Assembly (NCBI GenBank): GCA_013816805.1
Contig: JACDDS010000018.1
Coordinates: 22,051-86,050 of the forward strand
Length of the DNA stretch: 64,000 nucleotides
Origin: Chitinophagales bacterium
GTDB taxonomy: Bacteria; Bacteroidota; Bacteroidia; Chitinophagales; UBA10324
Reading direction: 5' to 3'
The notes under the pieces are model-generated. The model saw only the letters and a program-made list of their open reading frames with translations. It searched no databases and was not told where the DNA came from. This document shows positions 1-9,179 of the stretch, piece by piece. How positions within the stretch are numbered: the first letter of the stretch is position 1; each line of letters begins with the position of its first letter. Made by a program: the position numbers and the translations under genes.

Positions 1-2
1 CT

Positions 3-458
3 GCAGATTTTGGTGCGTTGCTTCTGGATGGATTCGGCGATGGCATCTGGCTGGCATTTTCAGGACTTCCTCCTAAAACAATCAACAGCATCAGTTTTGG
101 AATTTTGCAGGGAACACGACAGCGTATTTCGAAAACAGAATATATTTCGTGCCCTTCCTGTGGGAGAACCTTATTTGATCTGCAGGAGACCACTGCTAAA
201 ATACGGGCACGAACCAACCATTTAAAGGGGGTTAAGATTGCTATAATGGGTTGTATTGTAAACGGACCAGGGGAAATGGCAGATGCAGACTACGGGTATG
301 TAGGCAGCGGTATCGGAAAAATCACTTTATACAAAGGAAAAGAAATTGTAAAGCGCGCAGTCAATACAGAGGTTGCGGTTGATGAGCTGATCGACCTGAT
401 TAAGTTGAATGGAGACTGGGTAGAAGAACCATCAATGATAGCCTTGAATGTTGAATAG
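3..458 (+). CDS. ispG: 4-hydroxy-3-methylbut-2-enyl diphosphate synthase (IspG/GcpE), C-terminal part
   Basis: This is the C-terminal end of the iron-sulfur enzyme that makes HMBPP in the MEP isoprenoid pathway; the gene runs off the left edge. The frame is open from base 3 and begins with the family string [15 protein letters not shown]. The [4Fe-4S] ligands are visible: CPSC within the [15 protein letters not shown] segment, and a third Cys plus the conserved Glu in [19 protein letters not shown]. The tail ends normally at TAG. Bacteroidota IspG usually has an inserted middle domain, but that part lies outside the window. Family assignment is secure; only the truncation is uncertain. Confidence 0.95.
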   Translation, partial: ADFGALLLDGFGDGIWLAFSGLPPKTINSISFGILQGTRQRISKTEYISCPSCGRTLFDLQETTAKIRARTNHLKGVKIAIMGCIVNGPGEMADADYGYVGSGIGKITLYKGKEIVKRAVNTEVAVDELIDLIKLNGDWVEEPSMIALNVE

Positions 459-468
459 AAATATTCAA

Positions 469-726
469 TCAAATACTGTTTCCTGATTTATCTTTCTTGC
501 TATTTGCATACCAATAATATCCAATACCTCCAACAAGCATATAAGGAATTACAAGAAGATACATAATGCCAAGATTTAATCCCTTTGCCTGCGTATTACC
601 CTCTTTAAGGGAGCTTTCCGCAGCCTCTTTACATGCAGCGCATTGTGCATAAGAATCAGTATGGGTAGATATGAAAAATATAAAGCTTAATGTAAGAAAA
701 ACAACGATACGTTTCAGGTGCTTCAT
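469..726 (-). CDS. small exported membrane protein with a CxxC motif, function unknown
   Basis: An 85-residue protein convergent with ispG, whose stop lies only 10 nt away. It has an N-terminal hydrophobic signal (about residues 5-27, ending in a SYAQ-like cleavage site), then QCAACKEAAES with a CxxC pair, a soluble stretch, and a second hydrophobic helix (about 52-73) followed by a short KKDK-containing tail. The mature form would be an inner-membrane protein with its CxxC segment in the periplasm. The layout suggests a redox or metal role, but that is inference. I recognise only a type of small protein common in Bacteroidota, not a named family. Confidence 0.75.
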   Translation of the reverse strand: MKHLKRIVVFLTLSFIFFISTHTDSYAQCAACKEAAESSLKEGNTQAKGLNLGIMYLLVIPYMLVGGIGYYWYANSKKDKSGNSI

Positions 727-768
727 AAGGCTAAGTTATTGGTTTGGTAATAAATTTTGTATTTGTTG

Positions 769-1611
769 TTACACACATTCGGCGGTCTCTAAAATCTTGT
801 TAAACGCATTTCTAAGAAATTCGGGGATGATGTGTTGCTGAGTTAAAACAATTTTGTCCGGATCATCCAGGTAATCAATCATCTGGTAAAACTTTGCTTC
901 ACCGTAATTTTTAATGATGCTTTCCTTCTTTTCAGGGCGACAAAAATAACGGATCATTCCCTGAGGATCGGCTTCGGGATGAAATTGTGTACCTATCCAT
1001 TCATCTGAAAATCGAACCGCCATTACGGCACGTTCCAATTCAACATGAGGTCTGATCTTTTCAAATGAAAGAACTTTGAATCCTTCTTTTTGAATAAGAG
1101 ATATATCGGGTGTTATTACCTGATAATCCCTGGAATCGACTGCATAAAAAGGGTCAGGAAGATTCAGGAATAAAGGTTCTTCTATCCCTTCATCTGTTTT
1201 ATGTATTGAAAAAATGCCAAAAGCCGGGGAATGGCGCTTATTCACTTCACCGATATTCCAGTGTCTGCATATTAGCTGGAAGGAATGACAAATAAAAAAA
1301 ACATGCTTTTTCTGATCCGGATTGGAAAGGTTATGTGCCCAAAGCTGGTCAATAAGATCAAAGTATTTCTTTTCCCAGGGCTCCCCGCTTTCCAGGGGAC
1401 TACCTGGTCCGCCTGAAGAAATGTAGACATCGTAATCCAGACTGGGCAGCTGGTTGGCATTTCTTACTTCATAAATATCCCATCTGAGCCGGGCATCTGT
1501 TTTTTTTGACTCTACATATAGCAGAGATCGTATACCCCGCATACCTTCATTTGCTACCCGATTGTACAAATCAAGAATTGCAATGCGTATGGTGGGTTTC
1601 TCCGTTAACAC
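769..1611 (-). CDS. class I glutamine amidotransferase-like protein
   Basis: A 280-residue free-standing GATase domain related to the glutaminase half of GMP synthase. The expected elements are present in order: an oxyanion-side SGGPGSP (about 66-72), the nucleophile Cys108 in FFICHSFQL, and the His211/Glu213 pair in GTQFHPEAD. A glycine usual after the nucleophile is replaced (CHSFQ), so glutaminase activity is likely but not certain. No synthetase domain is attached. It is the last gene of the minus-strand series that also contains a GCS2-type ligase, an ATP-grasp enzyme and an esterase, so it may supply ammonia or hydrolyse a gamma-glutamyl bond in that pathway (inference). Confidence 0.88.
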   Translation of the reverse strand: MLTEKPTIRIAILDLYNRVANEGMRGIRSLLYVESKKTDARLRWDIYEVRNANQLPSLDYDVYISSGGPGSPLESGEPWEKKYFDLIDQLWAHNLSNPDQKKHVFFICHSFQLICRHWNIGEVNKRHSPAFGIFSIHKTDEGIEEPLFLNLPDPFYAVDSRDYQVITPDISLIQKEGFKVLSFEKIRPHVELERAVMAVRFSDEWIGTQFHPEADPQGMIRYFCRPEKKESIIKNYGEAKFYQMIDYLDDPDKIVLTQQHIIPEFLRNAFNKILETAECV

Positions 1612-1823
1612 AGTTGGGTTAAGTTATTTCCTAAAAAAATTTTCAATTCGGCAAGTGAAATAAATGGAATCCTGGTTTTATAATTATTATGATTTAATGG
1701 AGAATTCATTTTCAAGAACAATATCCGACACAAATTTCTCTCTTTTTGCCAAATTAAAAATTACGTTTAAATAAAACGTACGAAGATTAAACATTAACAT
1801 AACTAATAAGTTCAAAACTGCTA

Positions 1824-2927
1824 TTATAAGCCCACATTGGTTTCTTCTACTATATAATCCACTACCTTTTTAAGATCGCCGTATTCCTGAAAGACTTTTA
1901 ACTGTCGGTCTGCACCGCTTCCCATTATAAGAATCTGCCGAAGATATTCCACTTCTTCCCGGCAATTCAGATCATCTACCACATCATCCACAAAGGAAAT
2001 CATTTCTTCCACTAACATCCAGAAAGGCACTTCTTCTTCTTTTCCAAAATCAATCATCTTCCCATTTATACCATACCTGGCAGCACGCCATTTATTCTCA
2101 TTTATCAGCGCCCGCTTGTAGTGCCGAAAGCTTAAATTTTGCTGCATAAGCTTATACTGCTTAGCTACCACAGCCTGCATAATTGCTGCAAGTGCTATTG
2201 TTTCATCCAACCTCATAGGAACATCGCATATTCTGAACTCCAGTGTATTGAAAAAAGGATGAAGTCTAAGATCCCACCATATTTTCTTCCCATTATCGAT
2301 GCAGTTTGTCTTTATCAAAAGGGTTATGTATTCATCATATTCAGCTGCGGACACAAAATTTTCAGGGATGCCGGTACGAGGAAATTTGTCGAACACTTTA
2401 GTCCGGTAAGATTTAAACCCGGTATTCCTTCCTAACCAGAATGGAGAATTAGTAGAAAGAGCGAAGATATGTGGCAATACATACCGGATGGCATTCATTA
2501 TCTGAATTCCGGTTTGCCGGTTATCTATTCCTACATGTACGTGTAACCCAAAAATCAAGTTGGAGCGTGCAGCATCCTGCATTTCACCTACAATATCCAC
2601 ATAGCGCGGATGATCGGTGATAAGTGCATCCTGCCAGCGTGAAAAAGGATGTGTACCGGCGGCGCCTATGCGGGCGCCTTGCTGATTTGCAATTTCTGAA
2701 ATTACTTTCCGAAGCTTCCTTACTTCCTCACGGGCCTCTTTCACATCGTGACAAATATTAGTGCCAACCTCCACTACCGCCTGGTGCATCTCCGCCTTTA
2801 CCTGCTCATTTAAAATGGTTTTCCCTCCTTCCACCACCTCATGCATGTGCGATACCAATTCCCGGCTTTCCGGGTCAATGATCATAAATTCTTCTTCGAT
2901 ACCAATGGTAAATAGCTCCTTATTCAT
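1824..2927 (-). CDS. carboxylate-amine ligase of the GCS2 (YbdK/COG2170) family
   Basis: A 367-residue enzyme of the glutamate-cysteine-ligase 2 superfamily, which joins a carboxylate to an amine using ATP. Signatures visible: the N-terminal TIGIEEEFMIIDPESREL (acidic metal-binding EEE at 11-13), GTHPFSRW (91-98), HVHVGI (129-134), and the run LSTNSPFWLGRNTG followed by FKSYR and PRTGIP typical of COG2170. Length matches the family. The true substrate cannot be read from sequence; glutamate plus an amine is the usual expectation. It sits 212 nt upstream of the amidotransferase gene on the same strand, consistent with one pathway though not necessarily one transcript. Confidence 0.93.
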   Translation of the reverse strand: MNKELFTIGIEEEFMIIDPESRELVSHMHEVVEGGKTILNEQVKAEMHQAVVEVGTNICHDVKEAREEVRKLRKVISEIANQQGARIGAAGTHPFSRWQDALITDHPRYVDIVGEMQDAARSNLIFGLHVHVGIDNRQTGIQIMNAIRYVLPHIFALSTNSPFWLGRNTGFKSYRTKVFDKFPRTGIPENFVSAAEYDEYITLLIKTNCIDNGKKIWWDLRLHPFFNTLEFRICDVPMRLDETIALAAIMQAVVAKQYKLMQQNLSFRHYKRALINENKWRAARYGINGKMIDFGKEEEVPFWMLVEEMISFVDDVVDDLNCREEVEYLRQILIMGSGADRQLKVFQEYGDLKKVVDYIVEETNVGL

Positions 2928-3300
2928 TTGAAAGATAATATGGTGTTGAAAGATAGTGTAACCTCTATTTCAGATTTTGATCTGATCAGCACTATTAATT
3001 GTTGATCATGCAATATAGCAGTAAAAAAAAATCTAGTGATTGTAATTTAGAAGCAATAGATGCCATTTATCTAAGATGCAAGCAATACTTTTTATTCTTG
3101 CGAAGTCAAAGCTTTCTTTGTAAATTTTAAAATGTTTCCTGATTTTTCCAAATAGATTATTGGCAGCATCCGAAAAGAATTAACAGTTAAACAGATCTTT
3201 TCATTCTCTTAATTCAATTAAATCTGGTAATATATTCCAATTTTAAATTCAATTAAACTTCTGAATAAATTTTAAGTCTATTTACCATTAAAAAATATAC
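2928..3300. other. AT-rich divergent intergenic region
   Basis: A 373-bp non-coding stretch between the divergent GCS2 ligase and the plus-strand T9SS cargo gene. It must hold promoters for both. It is very AT-rich, and I see no convincing coding frame, hairpin or clear TAnnTTTG box. Confidence 0.6.
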
Positions 3301-4944
3301 ATGAAATACACCGGTCTTATCATTTTTTTTCTTTTAATCAGATTAGGTTTAGTTGCATCCGTATTACAATCTACGGATCAGCCTACAGGCGATACGTGCC
3401 ATGTTATTAATGGAAAAATTTCCGACTATATAAGTTACCCCAATGCAGGACTGGTTACAAGTTCAGATGGTAATATTTATACAGCTACCTGCAATCGTGA
3501 TAAAAATATTGATAAGAATACGAGCATTGTATTACGTTGTTTCAACCCTGACGGAAGCCCGAATCAATACATTCCACCTGTATCGTATAAAATCGGTCTA
3601 GAATGCAGTCTTGTAAAAATGGTAATTGATAGTGACGATAATATTTATATGGTTTTAGGATATAAACCAGATCAAACGGATAGCTCCGATGTGCAGCTTG
3701 TAAAATACAATTTGCAACTCCAGCTGATATGGGAAATTTTAATAGCTTCTTATGGCCAGCCGGTTGCAAAAGATATGACAATTGATAATGCAGGAAATAT
3801 TTGGATTACCGGTGGTTATTTTATAGGTTCCTGGGGTCTTTTGCTGATTACCAAAATTCAACCGGATGGTCAAAAGCTGTTCGGAGAAGGTTTCTCTTTC
3901 GGTAACCAGGGAAGTGCAATCACTACGGATATGGCAGGTCATGCCTACGTATGCGGTTATAGGAGCTTCGAGGGAGTACATAATTTCATTGCTATGGCCT
4001 TTGATCAGGATGGAAATTTATTTTGGTCTAAGAGCTTCGATGGTGAAAGTCGTAAAAATGACAGTTTAGATATTGCCTATGACTGTATCTCTGTAAATGG
4101 TTTTTTGTACGTGGCCGGATCGTTGAATTTAAAATCTAAAACGACAAACGCATCTCAGCAAGTGGTTTATAAAATAAGAGAAAGGGATGGAAGGATCGAT
4201 TGGTTCAGAACCTCATCATCGGGTCAAACTCATGCAGATGCTGCAAAAAAAATTCTAACAGATTTTAAAGGTAATATATATATCGCGGGAGAAGCGTATG
4301 ATAATCAACAAATCACCTTAACTAAATATGATACAAGCGGAAATCTGAAATTTACTGAAGCATATACCGCAGATCCTGATGCAGCCACTACAGGCAAAGA
4401 ATTTTTTGTTTTAAATGATTTTTATAAGCTCGCATCTGATTCTTTCTATCTATACGGGCATATTAAAGATTATGCAGAAGATGGATCTTTTAATACGATT
4501 CATGGCTTTATAATTCAATACAGTAATGATGGATCGTTGCTTTCAGAAAATGAAAGTAATGTGGGTGATTTCCTTGTAATTACCGGAAACAGCAATAATA
4601 ACATGATCTATTCAGTTAGTAGTGTTCCATTTTTGCAGTCAGTTAATGACGTAGATGCATCTTATTATCTTCATATTTTTACAAATATTCCAACGACAGC
4701 ACCTGTATCTCTTCACAAATTAAATTATTTATTGTATCCCACAGCGGCACACGAGTGGTTGAACATTAGTAATGCAAGTGGTGGAGAAATCTATTTTTAT
4801 AATGTTTATGACCAATTAACATGGAAAACTCAATTATCATTTGGAGACAACATTTTAAACGTTTCTAACTTACCGCGTGGAATTTATATGATCAAAATTG
4901 TTTTTAAAAATAAGGTTGAAGACCAAAAAATAATTCTGCTTTAA
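3301..4944 (+). CDS. secreted protein with repeat domain and T9SS type A sorting tail
   Basis: A 547-residue exported protein. Residues 1-20 form a signal peptide. The body repeats short units of the kind D(N/G)xGNIYxTG (for example IDNAGNIWITGGY, TDFKGNIYIAGEAY, ITKIQPDG), characteristic of SBBP/beta-propeller-like surface proteins. The last about 75 residues match a T9SS type A tail, ending with LPRGIYMIKIVFKN and the KIILL terminus. It would be secreted across the outer membrane by T9SS; ligand or activity is unknown. It lies in the opposite orientation inside the minus-strand amidoligase series, so it looks inserted there rather than functionally linked. Confidence 0.88.
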   Translation: MKYTGLIIFFLLIRLGLVASVLQSTDQPTGDTCHVINGKISDYISYPNAGLVTSSDGNIYTATCNRDKNIDKNTSIVLRCFNPDGSPNQYIPPVSYKIGLECSLVKMVIDSDDNIYMVLGYKPDQTDSSDVQLVKYNLQLQLIWEILIASYGQPVAKDMTIDNAGNIWITGGYFIGSWGLLLITKIQPDGQKLFGEGFSFGNQGSAITTDMAGHAYVCGYRSFEGVHNFIAMAFDQDGNLFWSKSFDGESRKNDSLDIAYDCISVNGFLYVAGSLNLKSKTTNASQQVVYKIRERDGRIDWFRTSSSGQTHADAAKKILTDFKGNIYIAGEAYDNQQITLTKYDTSGNLKFTEAYTADPDAATTGKEFFVLNDFYKLASDSFYLYGHIKDYAEDGSFNTIHGFIIQYSNDGSLLSENESNVGDFLVITGNSNNNMIYSVSSVPFLQSVNDVDASYYLHIFTNIPTTAPVSLHKLNYLLYPTAAHEWLNISNASGGEIYFYNVYDQLTWKTQLSFGDNILNVSNLPRGIYMIKIVFKNKVEDQKIILL

Positions 4945-5024
4945 GCAATATAACATTGAGGATCAAAATCATATGAAATAAGAAAAGCGTTTTCATTAGA
5001 TATTCTTATTCATAGTTAACATCA

Positions 5025-5984
5025 TTATTCTTTCATCATCCCCATTCCCTGGGAACCCCGCTTTACAAACGCCCCCCAGGTAAGATTATCTTCTCCTTCC
5101 TGATTAGCTAATGCTCTTTCAATGGCCATATTTGCAGCATTTTCCACTACCCATTCAAAATTTTCATCACCTACTGAATGCCTTTCGGCATCGGGAGCCG
5201 GGTTGCAGAAATCTATGGCATAAGGCACTCCTTCCCGGATGGCAAATTCTACAGTATTAAAATCATAACCCAAAGCCTGATTCAATTTTATTACATAATT
5301 ATGAACAGTCTGCAACAACTCTTCCGATACATGATGGGTGGCAGCGTAACGCAAATGATGGGGGTTACGGGGTTCATAATTCATAATGCGCACCGATTTT
5401 CCACCAAGGCAATAGCACCGGAAATAGGAGTCAAACTTGATTTCCTCCTGAAGCATCATAACCAGCTTACCTGTTTCGGCATGCCTGGCAAAAAGATCCT
5501 GTTGATCACTGATTTTATATACGCTTTTCCAACCGCCACCTGAATGGGGTTTCATGTAGGCGGGAAAACCGATGTAGCCAATTATATTTTCCCAATCCAG
5601 CGGAGATACCAGGTTGCTGAACGATTCCGAAGAAGTATCATCGGGATGATCGTAAGAAGGAAGCAATACCGTTTTTGGAACGGGTACGCCAATTTTAACA
5701 GCGAGCGCATTATTAAAAAACTTTTCATCAGCACTCCACCAAAAAGGATTGTTTAGAACAGCTGTTCCTGAAATAGCAGCATTTTTCAAATATGCGCGAT
5801 AAAAAGGAACATCCTGGGAAATGCGATCGATTATCACGGAATATTCAGAAGGATAACCCTGTGCCACCTTATCGATCCGGACCGGTTCAGCAATAATATT
5901 CTCTACATTTTTTGAATTGACTCTTTCGATAAAAGCCTGAGGAAACGAACGTTCCATGCCGAAAAGAATCCCGATTTTTTTCAT
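5025..5984 (-). CDS. ATP-grasp family ligase
   Basis: A 319-residue ATP-grasp enzyme. These form amide or peptide bonds via an acyl phosphate. Visible elements are an N-terminal Rossmann-like pre-ATP-grasp part, the nucleotide-binding Lys145 in AYMKPHSGGGW, the hinge LQEEI (about 178-182), and the metal ligands Glu246 (FNTVEFAI) and Asp258/Asn261 (YAIDFCNPAPD). It is not RimK, DdlB or a biotin carboxylase by motif. It shares strand and neighbourhood with an esterase upstream and the GCS2 ligase and GATase downstream, suggesting that two ligases act in sequence on one small molecule. No precursor-peptide gene is visible next to it. Confidence 0.9.
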   Translation of the reverse strand: MKKIGILFGMERSFPQAFIERVNSKNVENIIAEPVRIDKVAQGYPSEYSVIIDRISQDVPFYRAYLKNAAISGTAVLNNPFWWSADEKFFNNALAVKIGVPVPKTVLLPSYDHPDDTSSESFSNLVSPLDWENIIGYIGFPAYMKPHSGGGWKSVYKISDQQDLFARHAETGKLVMMLQEEIKFDSYFRCYCLGGKSVRIMNYEPRNPHHLRYAATHHVSEELLQTVHNYVIKLNQALGYDFNTVEFAIREGVPYAIDFCNPAPDAERHSVGDENFEWVVENAANMAIERALANQEGEDNLTWGAFVKRGSQGMGMMKE

Positions 5985-6066
5985 CGTTGTAATATTTTAT
6001 ATTCAGAAATAATTTAATGCCCGGAATATATTTTGTTTTAGATTTTGAGCAATTTTAATTTAGTTA

Positions 6067-6816
6067 TTACTTAATCTCACCAAGGTATCGGGGAAACATT
6101 TCCCTCCACAAAGGCCAGTCATGAGAAGCTCCTGCCACGATATCCAGCCAATGTGGTACGTTTTTATTATGAAGTATCTCCGATAACTTCTTATTGGAGG
6201 GGAGGCAGATATCATGCTCTCCGGAGCCAAGCACAATGCCCATTTGATAAAGTGCAGGGTTATTAAGTTCAGGCAAGAAATCAAAAGGGTTATTATAAAA
6301 GACATTATCATCGTAGTAGCCATTTACCTGCGGCTTTATATCAAAGGCACCACTCATGCTGAACAGGTAGCCCGTTATTTCAGGATAGCGAAAAGCAAAA
6401 TTTGCAGCGTGATAGCCACCGAAGCTGCAACCTGCAACGGCCAGTTTAGAATGCCAGGAATCCTGCAGTACCTGTGGTGCCATTTCATAGCGAAGAAATT
6501 GATCATAAACAACGTGGTTAGCTGCACGGACGGAGGGATCCACCTTTTTATTATACCAGCTATCATTATCCACGCTATCGACACAATAGATTTTGACTTT
6601 ACCTTCATTTACATACCATTGTACGGCATCTAAAAGCTTAAAATCTTTATTCTGATAATAATGCCCCATTGAAGTAGGGAAAACTATTATAGGGTATCCA
6701 CGGTCACCAAAAACAAGCATTTCCGTTTCACGGCCCAGAGTTGGTGAATGCCATTTAAAATATTGCTCGATCAAAGGAAAAAATGGTTTAATGAAAGACC
6801 GGGCTAATGTAGACAA
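6067..6816 (-). CDS. alpha/beta-hydrolase, esterase D-like family
   Basis: A 249-residue cytoplasmic serine hydrolase of the putative-esterase type; no signal peptide. The nucleophile is Ser131 in AGCSFGGYHAANF, with Asp202 in LGSGEHDIC and His232 in AGASHDWPLW as the remaining triad. YPIIVFPTSMG early in the protein is the oxyanion-hole strand. It is the first gene of the minus-strand ligase series (82 nt from the ATP-grasp start), so it may hydrolyse an ester or thioester or release the product made by the two ligases. That role is inferred from context only. Confidence 0.88.
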   Translation of the reverse strand: MSTLARSFIKPFFPLIEQYFKWHSPTLGRETEMLVFGDRGYPIIVFPTSMGHYYQNKDFKLLDAVQWYVNEGKVKIYCVDSVDNDSWYNKKVDPSVRAANHVVYDQFLRYEMAPQVLQDSWHSKLAVAGCSFGGYHAANFAFRYPEITGYLFSMSGAFDIKPQVNGYYDDNVFYNNPFDFLPELNNPALYQMGIVLGSGEHDICLPSNKKLSEILHNKNVPHWLDIVAGASHDWPLWREMFPRYLGEIK

Positions 6817-6959
6817 AAAGGAAAATGGTAGGGAATATTAAAATAAATTAATTAGCAGGAATATGGCAGCTCCCCAAATCACCTCATGAAATATTGGAAT
6901 GTTCCATAAGGAGTTGCCCTTAAAACACCTTTTCCGACAGTGGTATAATAACGCCAATA

Positions 6960-7100
6960 CTATCGTTGCATTTCGAAAAATTTTTGCATGGACCGGTCGC
7001 CGGTTTGCACTTTAAGGATATATGTCCCGCTGGAAATTTTAGGATTTAAGCTAAATGTAAAAAACCTTAGATTATCAGAAGAATATACCAGCTTCAATTT
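6960..7100 (-). pseudogene. orphan T9SS type A C-terminal tail (gene remnant)
   Basis: Between the esterase gene and divIC the minus strand has a short open frame ending in TAG at 6960-6962. It reads KLKLVYSSDN, then LRFFTFSLNPKISSG, then TYILKVQTGDRS, then MQKFFEMQR. This is the second half of a T9SS type A sorting domain (Ser-Gly-x-Tyr-hydrophobic core, then a basic terminus). No start codon or upstream domain exists: the frame merges into the end of divIC. The rest of a cargo gene has been deleted, leaving its tail. Confidence 0.7.
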
Positions 7101-7447
7101 ATTTTTTTTTCTTCTTTTTTGGCGGGGACAATTACATACAAATCTTCATTGTCTTTTTTCATCATGTAACGCTCCCTTGCAAATTTTTCAAGTGAAGCCT
7201 GGTTAGTCTGCAATTCTCTTTTGGTGTTATTAACCTCTTTTATCTGCTGCTGATAATATTCTTTTTTTTGCTGGTACCCTCTGAGCTTTTGGTGTAGTTG
7301 GATTTGTGTGATGATATCATTTTTATCAAAGAAGAGCATCCAGACAAGAAAGGCCGTTACGGTAATTACATATTTATTTTTAAAGAAAGGAGCAATTCTG
7401 CCCCTGCGAACATTATACAGAAGTGTTTTGAAATTAATTTTCATCAA
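7094..7447 (-). CDS. ftsB: septum formation initiator FtsB/DivIC family protein
   Basis: A 117-residue bitopic division protein: short basic cytoplasmic N-terminus, one transmembrane helix (about 25-40, YVITVTAFLVWMLFF), then a periplasmic coiled coil rich in Gln, Lys and Glu (about 50-95), then the family segment EKFARERYMMKKDNEDLYVI. It would act with FtsL/FtsQ-type partners at the divisome. It sits 122 nt downstream of eno on the same strand, the classical eno-ftsB order seen widely in bacteria, which supports the call. Confidence 0.93.
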   Translation of the reverse strand: MMKINFKTLLYNVRRGRIAPFFKNKYVITVTAFLVWMLFFDKNDIITQIQLHQKLRGYQQKKEYYQQQIKEVNNTKRELQTNQASLEKFARERYMMKKDNEDLYVIVPAKKEEKKIN

Positions 7448-7569
7448 ACAATAATTATTTCAAAGTTGATAAAATTAATATAAGAAATATTAAAAACTTT
7501 AAATCTTTCAGAGATTTTATTGACAGGGGCGTTTGTAACGCATATTATTAACTGCTTATTATTAATTGT

Positions 7570-9179
<1,610 letters not shown>

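Noticed and set aside
1..6. CTGCAG at the exact window start, suggesting a cloning joint
   Set aside because: Reading continues smoothly into conserved IspG sequence, so the site is a chance match.
5178..5543. 121-residue plus-strand open frame
   Set aside because: It lies wholly antisense to the ATP-grasp gene, whose motifs are intact; it has no recognisable content.
5025..5984. ATP-grasp enzyme as part of a grasp-with-spasm RiPP system
   Set aside because: No radical-SAM or SPASM protein and no precursor peptide lies next to it; its partners are a GCS2 ligase, an amidotransferase and an esterase.
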